This document shows positions 16,623-25,527 of a stretch of DNA of 48,422 bases, piece after piece. The stretch's first letter is position 1, and the number at the start of each line of letters is the position of its first letter. This stretch comes from a virus. The notes below the pieces were generated by a model, which was not told the origin of the DNA, made no database searches, and saw only the letters and a program-made list of their open reading frames with translations. The position numbers and the translations under genes are program-made. The DNA lies in the IMG/VR virus record IMGVR_UViG_3300013113_000896, positions 1 to 48,422 of that record; one strand, given 5' to 3'.

Positions 16623-17006
16623 ATGAAAGATAATTTTGATCATCACGCTTGGAAACTAAAGCAATTACAGGAAGATATCCGAAAGGATATTGAAGCGTAT
16701 ATTGATGGAATAATTCCGTTGATTAAAGAAATTGATTTCTGGTATACCAATTATGGTCGTTTATACAAAATTAAAGTATATGATGAAAACGGAGATGAAT
16801 TGACAGTAAAAGATGAAGATGACTTTAGAGGAGCAAGAAGATTTGATAGCGATGATATTCGTTATGTAGCTAAAAAGCTTGGTATTCAAGTAAACAGTGA
16901 TTTTGGAGGTAGAAATTATAACCCAGATTACTATAATGATTTAGAACAAGTATTCGATAACATAGGAATTAAATTAGACCATGACGATGCCATGGATGTA
17001 AGCTAA
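16623..17006 (+). CDS. Unknown protein (127 aa), possible head-island member
   Basis: No family recognised. The N-terminus MKDNFDHHAWKLKQLQEDIRK recalls the MDNFD leaders of other genes nearby. The middle (FWYTNYGRLYKIKVYDENGDEL) is beta-like and the end is acidic. It follows a late-type motif and overlaps the DUF5872-like gene by one base. Role unknown; virion-internal location is inferred from context. Confidence 0.6.
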   Translation: MKDNFDHHAWKLKQLQEDIRKDIEAYIDGIIPLIKEIDFWYTNYGRLYKIKVYDENGDELTVKDEDDFRGARRFDSDDIRYVAKKLGIQVNSDFGGRNYNPDYYNDLEQVFDNIGIKLDHDDAMDVS

Positions 17007-17518
17007 TGGACAGAATAAAAGAATTAGTTAAAGAAAAACTTTGTAAAAAAGGTGAAGCTTACCGAAAGCGAAGAATGGCTGCTGGTGAGAAATCATCTGC
17101 CTACTTATCTGGTCGTGCTGTTAAAGTATGTAAAGGCCAAATGAGTGGTAAGAAAAAAAAAACTAACGAAATAGGTAGAGTACCTAGAAGAGGTATTATA
17201 AATAAATTTAACACTAACTTAGGAGTGGTAAACGATAAACCCCAAGTAGATTCCCTTACACCAGAAGAAAGAATAAAAGAATCCTTACGCGATTGGTTCA
17301 AAAAAGAAGATTGGGTAAGAATTAATACATCAGGTAATATATCTGGTAAGTGTGGTACTATGAAAAAAGGAAAAGCCACTACAAGATGTCTACCAAGAAA
17401 GAAAGCACAATCACTTACTAAAGCACAACGTAAAGCTACAGTTGCTAAAAAAGTACGTGGTAGTAAAAAAGGAAAGCAATTTGTGAAAAACACAAAGAAA
17501 GCTGAATTTAGTAAATAA
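17006..17518 (+). CDS. Small basic protein with DUF5872-like C-terminus (170 aa)
   Basis: Very Lys/Arg-rich. The N-terminus (MDRIKELVKEKLC) is an amphipathic helix of the kind repeated across this island. The middle has CKKGEAYRKRRMAAGEK. The C-terminal half has KEDWVRINTSGNISGKCG and RCLPRKKAQSLTKAQRKATV, the pattern I recall as DUF5872 (KEDW, CG, RCLP, KAQSL), widespread in phages and giant viruses and of unknown function. Its charge suggests DNA binding, perhaps as a DNA-condensing or ejected head protein. Confidence 0.7.
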   Translation: MDRIKELVKEKLCKKGEAYRKRRMAAGEKSSAYLSGRAVKVCKGQMSGKKKKTNEIGRVPRRGIINKFNTNLGVVNDKPQVDSLTPEERIKESLRDWFKKEDWVRINTSGNISGKCGTMKKGKATTRCLPRKKAQSLTKAQRKATVAKKVRGSKKGKQFVKNTKKAEFSK

Positions 17519-17535
17519 CCAAAATTAATTTAAAA

Positions 17536-18036
17536 ATGAAAAAATCAATCTTAGTATTATTATTATCTTTATTTGTTATATCATGTGGGGATAAAAAAGG
17601 TAAAGTAGAAAAAGTAGAAACATCACCTGCTAAATTTACTTTAACAGTAATTAACAACACAGATCAAGACATAAGATGGGAACAAACATGGGCTATGACT
17701 GGATCAGATAAAGGTGTAGTAAAAGCAGGAGATACAGTTAAATTATCTTCTAATGAAGTTCAATCAGATCATATTAATCTTTATCCTATGCCACCAAAAA
17801 GTGTAAAACAACCAAATCCAGGGAATGGTACTTTTGGTATGCAATATGGATATGATGGACATATAGCACGTGTATATTGTGATAATGTATGTAATAAAGG
17901 ATATCCAACAGCTAATGTACACTATCAAGGTACAAATTGGATATACGAAACTAAATGGTTGTTACCTTCAGGTGTTCAAACAAACACTACAAATACAGTA
18001 ACAATTACTACAAAACCCTGGTCTAAAGAAAACTAA
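17536..18036 (+). CDS. Lipoprotein, secreted beta-rich domain (166 aa)
   Basis: Type II signal peptide: MKKSILVLLLSLFVIS followed by lipobox Cys17 (FVISC), then Gly-Asp-Lys-Lys, as in Bacteroidetes lipoproteins. The mature part is beta-rich (FTLTVINNTDQDIRWEQTW), with two Cys in RVYCDNVCNKG that may form a disulphide, and an immunoglobulin-like or C2-like end. Phage lipoproteins of this kind can block receptors or superinfection; this one is unassigned. The next lipoprotein gene starts at its stop codon (TAATG). Confidence 0.75.
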   Translation: MKKSILVLLLSLFVISCGDKKGKVEKVETSPAKFTLTVINNTDQDIRWEQTWAMTGSDKGVVKAGDTVKLSSNEVQSDHINLYPMPPKSVKQPNPGNGTFGMQYGYDGHIARVYCDNVCNKGYPTANVHYQGTNWIYETKWLLPSGVQTNTTNTVTITTKPWSKEN

Positions 18037-18974
18037 TGAATAGGGGACCAGAAAAAATAGGTAGATTATTAGGAGCGATAGTAGTATTAGTACTATTTCT
18101 ACTACTATCATCCTGCTCTACTTATAGGTTATCTACTATAAATCATGATCCAATTTATGGACCTGAAGATGTAGTATTAACAGTACCTTCAGATGTAAAA
18201 ATTGATACTATTAATTCTTATTTTCAATTAAGATCTAAATTAAGAAATAATTTTAGATTTAGATGGGATTTCGCTCAATATGCAATGCAACAACCATATT
18301 CTTGGTATTGGAATAACCCACGATTAGAAAATTTTTGGCGTCCATATAATAGATTTGACGTATATTTTTACAGTAATTGGTTTTGGTCTGATTGGGCATT
18401 TAATTATCCTTACCACAGTTATTGGGGTATGAATAGTTGGTATAGACCTTGGGGATGGAATAGTTGGAATAGACCTTATGATCCATGGAATAATTGGTAT
18501 CAAGGTCCTTGGCACAATCCAGGTTATAATGTAGTTTGGAATTCAAGTAGAAGAGGAAATGTAGCATATATTAATGGACCTAGAGGCAGCAGAACAAATT
18601 CTATTATACCAAGAGATAATAACAACATTGAAAATATAATAGTAAGAAGAAATAATAAACCAAGAAATAACAATAATAATATTGATAATATTGTAAATGA
18701 ATTAAGAGAAAAGTATAATGTTAAACCTAGAGTTTATAATAATCCAAATAACATACCTAACAATGGTAAACCAGTGATTAACAATAACAACAATAACAAT
18801 AATATTAGAGGATCTTGGAGACCCAATAATAATAATTCTAGTAACAATAATAATTCTAGTAATATTTATACTAGACCATCAACGAACACTAGCAACTCTA
18901 CTGTAAGACCTTCAGGTACTATTAGTAGGGGCAACAGTAGTTCAAGAGGGGGTAATTCTAACAGAAGGAACTAA
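18036..18974 (+). CDS. Lipoprotein with Trp/Tyr-rich body and Asn-rich tail (312 aa)
   Basis: The signal segment GRLLGAIVVLVLFLLLSS leads to lipobox Cys27 (LSSC). The mature protein has a FRWDFAQYAMQQPYSWYW region, a long Trp/Tyr/Pro/Asn-rich stretch (residues 80-175), then an Arg-rich, poly-Asn/Ser low-complexity tail (195-312). Such sequences are common in flavobacterial outer-membrane lipoproteins, so it may have come from the host. The low-complexity tail may be a disordered surface layer. Function unknown; an envelope change or superinfection exclusion is a guess. Confidence 0.7.
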   Translation: MNRGPEKIGRLLGAIVVLVLFLLLSSCSTYRLSTINHDPIYGPEDVVLTVPSDVKIDTINSYFQLRSKLRNNFRFRWDFAQYAMQQPYSWYWNNPRLENFWRPYNRFDVYFYSNWFWSDWAFNYPYHSYWGMNSWYRPWGWNSWNRPYDPWNNWYQGPWHNPGYNVVWNSSRRGNVAYINGPRGSRTNSIIPRDNNNIENIIVRRNNKPRNNNNNIDNIVNELREKYNVKPRVYNNPNNIPNNGKPVINNNNNNNNIRGSWRPNNNNSSNNNNSSNIYTRPSTNTSNSTVRPSGTISRGNSSSRGGNSNRRN

Positions 18975-18988
18975 TATTTATAAATAAA
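18975..18988 (+). promoter_or_regulatory. TATTTATAAATAAA motif (putative late promoter)
   Basis: Contains the palindrome TATTTATAAATA, so the T4 late element TATAAATA is present on both strands. The ATG of the next gene is 15 nt after the TATTTATAA core. Confidence 0.6.
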
Positions 18989-18998
18989 AATATACATA

Positions 18999-20003
18999 AT
19001 GGACAACTTTGACTACAAAAAATACCTTTCATCTGGGATGATTCACAATTTCGACCAGATTAACGAGAAAAAAGAAGACTCGAAAAAAGGTAATAAAGAA
19101 GAGCAAAAACGTATGGAAGGAGCTATTAGAGATGATAGAGACCATATCAAAAACCTCGAAAAAGACATAGCTGATAATGAAAAGAAATTAGCTAAGCTTA
19201 AAAAAGATTTCAAGAAAGATGTTAACGAATCTGAAGAAGTTTCTGAAAAGAAATATAAGCAAGGATACGATGATAGAGAAGATGAGTCTCTAGGTGCTCG
19301 TAAAGGTGCTGAAAAAGATAAAAAACAATCTTTCAAAGACCGTAGAGATGATTCTTACGGTAAATTTGGTAAAAGAGATGCTGAAGCTAAAGGTAAAGCT
19401 GACGGACCTGGAAAAAATAAAGTTAACAAAGAAGAATTAGAAGTTAACGAATATGGTAAGAAGCCAATGTATGATGAAGATGATAAAGATGCAATGAAAG
19501 AAGATGCTAGAACTGATGCAGAACAAGAAGGATACAAAGATGGTATGGAAGATGCTAAAAAAGACATGGAAGATGCAATTAGCAAAATGAAAGTATCTGA
19601 ACTTAAAGCAAAAATCAGAGAAACAATTTTAGCTGAATTAACATTAGCTGAAGGTGGATTTGAAGCTGAAGATGCAGGTGCACAATACCATGATTCATTA
19701 TATACTGAAGCAGAAGAAGATGTAGACGTTGATATCGAAGATAAAGAAGAAGTAGATGTTGATGTAGATGTTGAAGATGAAGTAAAAGTTGACGCTGAAG
19801 GTGATGATATCGAAATTGAAAGACCAGCTGTTAAAGCAAAAGTTGAAGTTGGTTTATCACCAGAAGAAGAAATCGTTCAAGATTCTTTAAAAGCAGCAAT
19901 GGATGCAGCAGATGCTTTAGGAAACGACAAATTAGCAGATCAAATTGGAAATACAATTACATTTTTCACTAGAGAATATGTAGTTGGAAGAAATTCTGAT
20001 TAA
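18999..20003 (+). CDS. Acidic, coiled-coil putative prohead-core/internal head protein (334 aa)
   Basis: Starts MDNFDYKKYLSSG, a variant of the [13 protein letters not shown] leader seen twice later. A long Lys/Glu coiled coil follows (20-80), then a KEDARTDAEQEGYKDGM module (168-183) that is also present in the gp22 scaffold, an LKAKIRETILAELTLAEGG motif with LAE/G (near 200-218), and a very acidic VDVDVEDE tract (240-270). The C-terminal EEEIVQDSLKAAMDAADALG helix is followed by FFTREY. No enzyme motif. Shared modules with gp22 point to a prohead-core or packaged role. Confidence 0.65.
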   Translation: MDNFDYKKYLSSGMIHNFDQINEKKEDSKKGNKEEQKRMEGAIRDDRDHIKNLEKDIADNEKKLAKLKKDFKKDVNESEEVSEKKYKQGYDDREDESLGARKGAEKDKKQSFKDRRDDSYGKFGKRDAEAKGKADGPGKNKVNKEELEVNEYGKKPMYDEDDKDAMKEDARTDAEQEGYKDGMEDAKKDMEDAISKMKVSELKAKIRETILAELTLAEGGFEAEDAGAQYHDSLYTEAEEDVDVDIEDKEEVDVDVDVEDEVKVDAEGDDIEIERPAVKAKVEVGLSPEEEIVQDSLKAAMDAADALGNDKLADQIGNTITFFTREYVVGRNSD

Positions 20004-20006
20004 TAA

Positions 20007-21263
20007 ATGCTTACAGAACGCAAACTTACGGAAAGAGAACTAGAATCACGAGAAGTTGTCCTTCGGGGTTTATTAGATAATAAACAAAATCTAGTTAAAA
20101 AGTACGGTAAGGATGCGGAGAAAGTAATGTATGGTATAGCAACTAAAAAAGCTAAATCTAAAGTTGAAAGCATGAACAAAGAAAAAATCAAAGAACTTAT
20201 TGTACAATCTCTTACAAAAGAAGCAGCTGTTACATCTGTTGAAGATGTAATTGATCCTGCTGACTATGGTCTTATAGGAGCAGGTTATTTAGCTGGATTT
20301 GGTAAAAAACACTCTTTAAATGCAGACCAATTAGAAGAATTAGGACGTAAAATTGTAAAACAATTATATAAAGGCGACTTTAAAGCTGCTAAAGCTAAAT
20401 TTATTAAAGAAGATAATGATCCATCAGGAGCAGATCTTGAAGGTGATCCTAATGAGTATGTTGTAGGTGAAGGTCATGGTTTAGGCCAGGAAGATTTAGA
20501 CATTTTAAAAAGATTATTAAAAGTAGGTGAAGGTGATTTTTTACAACCCGCAGAAGCAAGAGTACTTAAATTTTTAATTAAATCAAATATACTACAAGAC
20601 AAAACAAAAGATTTATCTAAAGATAAAATTGAAGAAGAAAACATTAGTTTAGATGAAGTAGGATATAATGATGGAGAACAAGCAGTTGCTATGCACTTCA
20701 ATCAAGATGTAGTTGGTATTAATAATGAATCTGATTTTAAACAATACAAAAAAGGATTTATTAAAGCTGTTGTTGACGAAACACAATCATATACCTTAGA
20801 AGAAAATGCTGACCAAGATAATGCTGTTTATGAATTAAGAAATATAGTTGACCAGATAGAAGAATTAGGTGATGAAGCTAGACAAATAGTAAGACAAAAC
20901 TTCCCTAATGAAATGTCTAGAATGGAAGGATACGGGGTATTTAATTTAGCTTATTCAAATAATAGATATGATACTACATTAGGTAGTGAAGTAGATAGAT
21001 TAGAAGGTGGTGATTATGATGATTTAGATGATGAAGATTATCCAATGGAAGAAGGTAAAAAGAAAAAAATGAAATTACCTTCTGGGTTAGTTAATTACAT
21101 GGATTTTACAAAAAGTGTAGCTGAAAAATTAACTAAAAAACATAAAGTAGGAGATTTTGTAGATGATTTCCAAAAATCAGACGCAAAACAATTCAAAGGT
21201 AAATCAGATAAAAAGAAAAAAGAGATGGCTGTAGCAGCTTATCTTGCAAAACAAAATGACTAA
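20007..21263 (+). CDS. Unknown head-island protein with LTxxEL N-terminal module (418 aa)
   Basis: The N-terminal module MLTERKLTERELESREVV with KYGKDAEKVMYGIATKKAK (to residue 50) is a pattern found at ends of many phage proteins as far as I recall. It is followed by MNKEKIKELIVQSLTKEA, the amphipathic motif recurring here. The middle is acidic and helical. The C-terminus KKKKMKLPSGLVNYMDFTKSVAEKL... ends in Lys-rich sequence. No catalytic motif. It starts 3 nt after the previous stop, and the next gene overlaps its stop by 1 nt. Confidence 0.6.
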   Translation: MLTERKLTERELESREVVLRGLLDNKQNLVKKYGKDAEKVMYGIATKKAKSKVESMNKEKIKELIVQSLTKEAAVTSVEDVIDPADYGLIGAGYLAGFGKKHSLNADQLEELGRKIVKQLYKGDFKAAKAKFIKEDNDPSGADLEGDPNEYVVGEGHGLGQEDLDILKRLLKVGEGDFLQPAEARVLKFLIKSNILQDKTKDLSKDKIEEENISLDEVGYNDGEQAVAMHFNQDVVGINNESDFKQYKKGFIKAVVDETQSYTLEENADQDNAVYELRNIVDQIEELGDEARQIVRQNFPNEMSRMEGYGVFNLAYSNNRYDTTLGSEVDRLEGGDYDDLDDEDYPMEEGKKKKMKLPSGLVNYMDFTKSVAEKLTKKHKVGDFVDDFQKSDAKQFKGKSDKKKKEMAVAAYLAKQND

Positions 21264-21712
21264 TGACAGCAGCAGAATTAAGAGAGAAAATCAGAGCATT
21301 AGCACTCCAAGTAGTTGGGGAAAAATCTAAAGCAGATGATGCTGCCGAAGCTTATGATGAGCTAACAAAATTCCCTGAATTAAAAGATATAATAGTTGCA
21401 TTATTAACCCATGAATTTGATTCATTTTTAGAAGGAATTGATTGGGTTGCTCCCCGTCCATCAACATTTAGAATTAACTTACTAAACGGACAAAATTTCT
21501 TACTTCAATTTACTCCAAGAAGTTGGATAGCACAAGTAGAAGGTAAGAAATACTATTTATTAAATCTTGACGAAGAAGAATATGCTGCATTAGCTATAGC
21601 TCGTATATTACAATATGGTCCAGAAAGTGGGGCAGAAGTAGAAGGAAGTGAAACTGATTCAGCACCTGAAGTCGAAGACGAAGTAGATGTTGATGTAGAC
21701 GTAGAAGCATAA
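21263..21712 (+). CDS. Unknown head-island protein with acidic tail (149 aa)
   Basis: Begins MTAAELREKIRALALQVV, another copy of the amphipathic leader type. The middle contains an alpha/beta block (FRINLLNGQNFLLQFTPRSWIAQVEGKKYYLLNL) resembling a compact sandwich. The C-terminus is an EDEVDVDVDVEA acidic tract also seen in the 334-aa protein and gp22. It overlaps its neighbours by single bases (TAATG). No function recognised. Confidence 0.6.
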   Translation: MTAAELREKIRALALQVVGEKSKADDAAEAYDELTKFPELKDIIVALLTHEFDSFLEGIDWVAPRPSTFRINLLNGQNFLLQFTPRSWIAQVEGKKYYLLNLDEEEYAALAIARILQYGPESGAEVEGSETDSAPEVEDEVDVDVDVEA

Positions 21713-22914
21713 TGAATACATTCGATAAATTTTTTACTAAATTTTCTTACAAATTCGATAAAGGGTATCCGGATATGGATAATCCTAATGATGTAGCTTT
21801 ACTAGAATCTTATATTAGTGAATTAACTGAAGAAAAATTCAGTTTAAAAGAAGCATCTGTTACATCAAATACTAAAAAAGCAATTGAAAAAATATTAGAC
21901 TCAGAAGAAGGTAAAAAAGCAGGTTTAGCTAAAATGGCTAATTCTGTTAGAATAGGTAATAAACAAAAAATATCAAGTGAAGAATTTATTGATATTATTA
22001 AAAAAGTTCATGTTGTAGATGATATTGAAGTAGTAGGTCCTAGAATTGGTGATAATAAAAGTGGTAAATTTAATTTATATAAATTTAAAACAGAAGATGG
22101 TGATGTAGCTATGTATTTAGCAGGTGGAGGAAATGAGGGAGAAAAATATGAACAAGATTTTGTAGGTCAAGCAAAATCACTTGCAGGGGAACCTAATGAT
22201 GCATTACCAATAAGATTACAAACTTTATATAACAGTTTAGGAATAGACAATTCAGAATTATCTGCAGATGATATTTCATTTGCTGGTGCTACTGATACAA
22301 AACGTAGTTTAAATTTTGAAGGCCCTAAAGACATAGGAAAAACAATATCAGATTTAACTATTAACTATAAAGGAAAAGATTACTATATATCATTAAAAAA
22401 TAAAGCAGGATCAGGAATTTATAGTGGAAAGAATATACCATTCTTTGTTTATGAAGATGGAAAAGTAGTTTATGATTCTAGTAAAGATAGTGTTGCTCCT
22501 GCTATTGATGTTTTATTTAATATATTTAATATTGATAGAGAAAGAACAGCACAAGGTATAGATAATTATATTAACCAAACAGGAGATGTAGATGATTGGT
22601 CTGAAGTTAATATTAATGATGATAAATTTGAAGCATTTTTAGCATCATCTGTTGGATATGGTTATTATTATGTAAAAGAAATTAAAGGAGATGATGTAAA
22701 AGTTGTCCCTATACTTACAGCTCAAGATGCTTTAGATGCTGTAGGACAAATAACAAAGGCAGAAATAAAATACCCAGGTAAAAACACTAAAAATGTTAGT
22801 GTTAAACTACAAGCTGATAGTCCACTATTTGGACCTTCCCAGTATGATGTTGTAGGTAGAAACACTCAAGGTAAAATTTTACCAATGTCTTTAAGAATAA
22901 CAAAATCTAAGTAA
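21712..22914 (+). CDS. Unknown head-island protein, possible PD-(D/E)XK-like core (400 aa)
   Basis: No confident family. The N-terminus is MNTFDKFFTKFSYKFDKG, then a helical leader ending EEKFSLKEASV (LKE/A). A central region has GGGNEGEKYEQDFV, then KDIGKTISDLTINYKGKDYYISLKNKAGSG. An acidic residue, Gly-Lys-x-Tyr-Tyr and SLK arrangement is what PD-(D/E)XK nuclease folds show (D...xLK), but the match is weak. The C-terminus is beta-rich. It is followed by a late-type motif before the next gene. Confidence 0.55.
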   Translation: MNTFDKFFTKFSYKFDKGYPDMDNPNDVALLESYISELTEEKFSLKEASVTSNTKKAIEKILDSEEGKKAGLAKMANSVRIGNKQKISSEEFIDIIKKVHVVDDIEVVGPRIGDNKSGKFNLYKFKTEDGDVAMYLAGGGNEGEKYEQDFVGQAKSLAGEPNDALPIRLQTLYNSLGIDNSELSADDISFAGATDTKRSLNFEGPKDIGKTISDLTINYKGKDYYISLKNKAGSGIYSGKNIPFFVYEDGKVVYDSSKDSVAPAIDVLFNIFNIDRERTAQGIDNYINQTGDVDDWSEVNINDDKFEAFLASSVGYGYYYVKEIKGDDVKVVPILTAQDALDAVGQITKAEIKYPGKNTKNVSVKLQADSPLFGPSQYDVVGRNTQGKILPMSLRITKSK

Positions 22915-22927
22915 TATTTATAATAAA
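22915..22927 (+). promoter_or_regulatory. TATTTATAATAAA motif (putative late promoter)
   Basis: Exact 13-mer occupying most of the 20-nt gap; its core ends 11 nt before the ATG of the 493-aa protein gene. Confidence 0.6.
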
Positions 22928-22934
22928 ATAAGAT

Positions 22935-24416
22935 ATGTGTCAATGTGGATGTAATAAATGTGAAACAGTAAGGGGACCACTCTTAACTGAAGGTAAAGTT
23001 AAAAAACTTATATCTGAAAATTTATCTTACCATATTGATAATAACATATCATTAATGGAAAACGTTTTCAGAATTGGTTCTGATGCTCATTTATCTATGA
23101 TTAAAGAAGCTAGAAAATTATATTCTAGAGGTGTTCTTGATTTATGTGAAGAAGATGAAGCATTAATGGAAACAAATTTAGGTGAGTTTGATTTATATGA
23201 AAATGAAATCGTTCCATTAGATCTACCAATGATTCAATTAAACGAAGCAATGGATGGTGGTCGATTATTTGATTACTTTAACAAAGAATATATAGTAGAT
23301 GATCACTTCCATAGTGATGATAGTTACATTGTTAAAAGAGAACCATCTGGAAAAGATCAATATGTAATATTTGATTACGATAAAGATAAAGATCAATTCC
23401 AAATTAGACAATTAGGTGGTTATCAAATTGATCAAAAAGAAGCTATAAAAGCTGGAATGAAAGAAACAAGCAGATTAGCTAGAGCAGGAATGGATGCTTA
23501 TATGGTAGATGGTAATTATTCACCAACTCCTATTTCAATTGAAGGTTTAAAAGATATAGTTGATCACGTAATGGGTGGCTTAAGTAGAGAAGCAGCTGCT
23601 CAACAATCTTTTTATGCTAGAAGAGGCCCAACATCAGGAATTGGTAGTTTAGACGAAGTATCAGATCAAAACTTTGTTAAAGGTATAGAGGTTATTAAAC
23701 AAACATTATCTAAAGAAGGTGGTGCAGCTGGTTTAGAACCATTAGTTAAAGAATTAGTTAAACTAGGATTTAATAAATACCAAGTTAAAGATCTTCTTAA
23801 AAAAATGACTACTGTTAAACAACATAGAGATGGTGATTATATTTTATTACCATTAGAAGAAATGATTGATTATGATGAAGCTTTAACCTTAAGAGGTATG
23901 AAAGGTGAAATTGAAGATGAAATTGCTCAATTATACAGAGATATGGAGCAAGAAGCTGAACCAGAAGGAGGAGAGATAGCTGATTATTATGGTAACCAAT
24001 TAAATAAATTAGAAGATCGTTTATATAAAATCAATAAACAACTTCGTGATTATGACGAGGGTATTGATGAAGGTGAAGATAGAATTAGAGAAGCAGTAAT
24101 AAGTGTACTTACTGAAGCTAAAAAGAAAAAGAAAAAAGAAAAAAAGGATCCACCACTAGGTAAACCTAAAAGAGGTGGTTCTAAAGCATATTATGTTTAT
24201 GTAAGAGATCCTAAAACTAAAAGAATTAAAAAAGTATCATTTGGTTCAGGTGGATTAAGAGCAAAAATTAGAAATTCTAAAGCAAGAAATGCATTTGCTA
24301 AAAGACATAGATGTAAAGAAAAAAATGATAGAACAAAACCATCTTACTGGTCTTGTAGACTACCAAGATATGCTAGTCAATTAGGATTAGGTGCTAACAT
24401 GAATACTTTTTGGTAA
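22935..24416 (+). CDS. Unknown multi-domain head-island protein with Cys N-terminus and YWSCR C-terminal domain (493 aa)
   Basis: The N-terminus [12 protein letters not shown] has four Cys in eight residues, a likely metal site, followed by [15 protein letters not shown]. The middle is helical with acidic patches and [20 protein letters not shown] (LTE/A site, near 383-400). The C-terminal 90 residues ([20 protein letters not shown] ... RHRCK ... PSYWSCRLP) match a domain I recall from many phage and giant-virus proteins (YVYV-KKVSFG, RH-C, YWSCR), function unknown. No enzyme motif. Packaging into the head is inferred from neighbours. Confidence 0.65.
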   Translation: MCQCGCNKCETVRGPLLTEGKVKKLISENLSYHIDNNISLMENVFRIGSDAHLSMIKEARKLYSRGVLDLCEEDEALMETNLGEFDLYENEIVPLDLPMIQLNEAMDGGRLFDYFNKEYIVDDHFHSDDSYIVKREPSGKDQYVIFDYDKDKDQFQIRQLGGYQIDQKEAIKAGMKETSRLARAGMDAYMVDGNYSPTPISIEGLKDIVDHVMGGLSREAAAQQSFYARRGPTSGIGSLDEVSDQNFVKGIEVIKQTLSKEGGAAGLEPLVKELVKLGFNKYQVKDLLKKMTTVKQHRDGDYILLPLEEMIDYDEALTLRGMKGEIEDEIAQLYRDMEQEAEPEGGEIADYYGNQLNKLEDRLYKINKQLRDYDEGIDEGEDRIREAVISVLTEAKKKKKKEKKDPPLGKPKRGGSKAYYVYVRDPKTKRIKKVSFGSGGLRAKIRNSKARNAFAKRHRCKEKNDRTKPSYWSCRLPRYASQLGLGANMNTFW

Positions 24417-24450
24417 TGGATAATTTTGATTTAAGAAAATATTTAGCTGA
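24416..24450 (+). repeat. Leader repeat, copy A ([11 protein letters not shown] coding)
   Basis: The 35 bases from the ATG differ at a single position from those at 25193-25227. Both encode the same N-terminal leader, so recent duplication or gene conversion of just the leader is likely. Confidence 0.75.
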
Positions 24451-24952
24451 GGGCCATTTATATGAAAATGAAATGGGTTCATTAGGTAAGGAATTAGCTG
24501 ATGAAATAGAAGATATCCTAAGTAAAGAAGATAAGGTAAATGAGGCAATTGATCCTGTATCTATATTAGCAACTGTATTAGCAGGTACTACTTTAACTAA
24601 TATATTATCTAAATGGGTAGGAAAAATATTTAAAAAATATGATTTTGGTAAAGGAGAAGAAGCTGCTAAAAAAATAGAAAGTTTTACTCATAGATTAGAA
24701 AAAGATTTTAAAAGTCCTATTAAAAGAGTAATGGGGTTATTTATTAAAAATGAAAAAGCCTTAGATGTAACAACTGACGCTTTATATGCTGCAGTGATAC
24801 TAACTTTAGGAGTTTTAGCAGGAGGTGGAGCAATACAAGCTTTATTAAAAGGTGATCTTAATAAGGGAGCTTTACAAACATTAAAGGCAGCTTTAAAAGG
24901 TAAAGACTTAAACACATTAATAAGAGATATAGCAACAAATATCCCAGGATAA
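24416..24952 (+). CDS. MDNFD-leader protein with two hydrophobic helices (178 aa)
   Basis: Start set at the ATG at 24416 (TAATG overlap with the previous stop) rather than a TTG two codons upstream. The leader [21 protein letters not shown] is nearly the same, in DNA and protein, as that of the gene at 25193. After it come DPVSILATVLAGTTLTNIL (about 47-65) and LYAAVILTLGVLAGGGAIQALL (about 123-145), hydrophobic or membrane-active helices, with a basic amphipathic segment between. An LAE/G site ends the leader. A head-packaged protein that inserts in the membrane during ejection is a hypothesis. Confidence 0.65.
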   Translation: MDNFDLRKYLAEGHLYENEMGSLGKELADEIEDILSKEDKVNEAIDPVSILATVLAGTTLTNILSKWVGKIFKKYDFGKGEEAAKKIESFTHRLEKDFKSPIKRVMGLFIKNEKALDVTTDALYAAVILTLGVLAGGGAIQALLKGDLNKGALQTLKAALKGKDLNTLIRDIATNIPG

Positions 24953-25200
24953 TGAAGCCGTATAATGACGATGATAATATAAGAACATTCTCTAAAGATG
25001 TTGATCCAATGGAATTGGTTTGGCATCAAGATGATGAAGACAGAAAAATAGAAATCCTTGAAGGTGAAGGATGGTGTATTCAAAGAGATAATATGCTACC
25101 AAGAGCGATGAAGAAAGGAGAGACAATATTTATAACCAAAGGTGAAATTCACCGAATATTAAAAGGTACAACCGATTTAAAAATTAAAATAAATGGATAA
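24952..25200 (+). CDS. Small cupin-like protein (82 aa)
   Basis: Single small beta-barrel pattern: LVWHQDDEDRKIEILEGEGW (one long strand pair), then a MLPRAMKKGETIFITKGEIHRILKG block with a Gly turn and a His, as in cupin motif 2. The first His is at residue 22 and the second near 66, but the usual motif 1 HxH is not complete, so metal binding is uncertain. Similar short cupin-like proteins are frequent in T4-like marine phages, from memory. It sits between the two MDNFD-leader genes, overlapping both. Confidence 0.6.
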   Translation: MKPYNDDDNIRTFSKDVDPMELVWHQDDEDRKIEILEGEGWCIQRDNMLPRAMKKGETIFITKGEIHRILKGTTDLKIKING

Positions 25201-25227
25201 CTTTGATTTAAGAAAATATTTAGCTGA
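25193..25227 (+). repeat. Leader repeat, copy B ([11 protein letters not shown] coding)
   Basis: Second copy of the leader at 24416-24450, with one C/T difference in 35 bases. Sequence similarity ends abruptly after the AEG codons. Confidence 0.75.
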
Positions 25228-25513
25228 AGGTAAGCTATTTAAAGAAGGAATAGACCCAGATTCAGAAATTGCTGATTATGTAGAGGCAATGTTTAACGAT
25301 TCTGTAGTAGAAAAAGAAGGATTTCAATCTGATATTTGGACAAAAGCAGAATATGCTGCTACTTCAAGAGGTGAAGGATCTGTATTTATGGATTTAGCTA
25401 ACCACTTAAATTCAGTAGGTGGTAAGGATGTATTAGAAGGTAATCCTGATATTAAATTAGAATTACTCCCCAATGGAGACATTAAATGGAGTGCTAACGT
25501 AACATTTGATTAA
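25193..25513 (+). CDS. MDNFD-leader small protein (106 aa)
   Basis: Starts [19 protein letters not shown], the same leader as the gene at 24416. The rest is an acidic alpha/beta domain (IADYVEAMFNDS, then PDIKLELLPNGDIKWSANVTFD). No family recognised. It overlaps the cupin-like gene by 8 nt. It is likely another packaged head protein if the leader is a targeting sequence. Confidence 0.6.
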   Translation: MDNFDLRKYLAEGKLFKEGIDPDSEIADYVEAMFNDSVVEKEGFQSDIWTKAEYAATSRGEGSVFMDLANHLNSVGGKDVLEGNPDIKLELLPNGDIKWSANVTFD

Positions 25514-25527
25514 AATAAAAAAATAAA

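Noticed and set aside
17101-17493. 130-codon minus-strand open frame
   Set aside because: Opposite the basic DUF5872-like gene, which has recognisable motifs; no promoter or partner genes on the minus strand anywhere in the window.
24410-24415. TTG start two codons before MDNFD
   Set aside because: The ATG at 24416 forms a TAATG overlap with the previous stop, like many neighbours, and matches the leader start at 25193.
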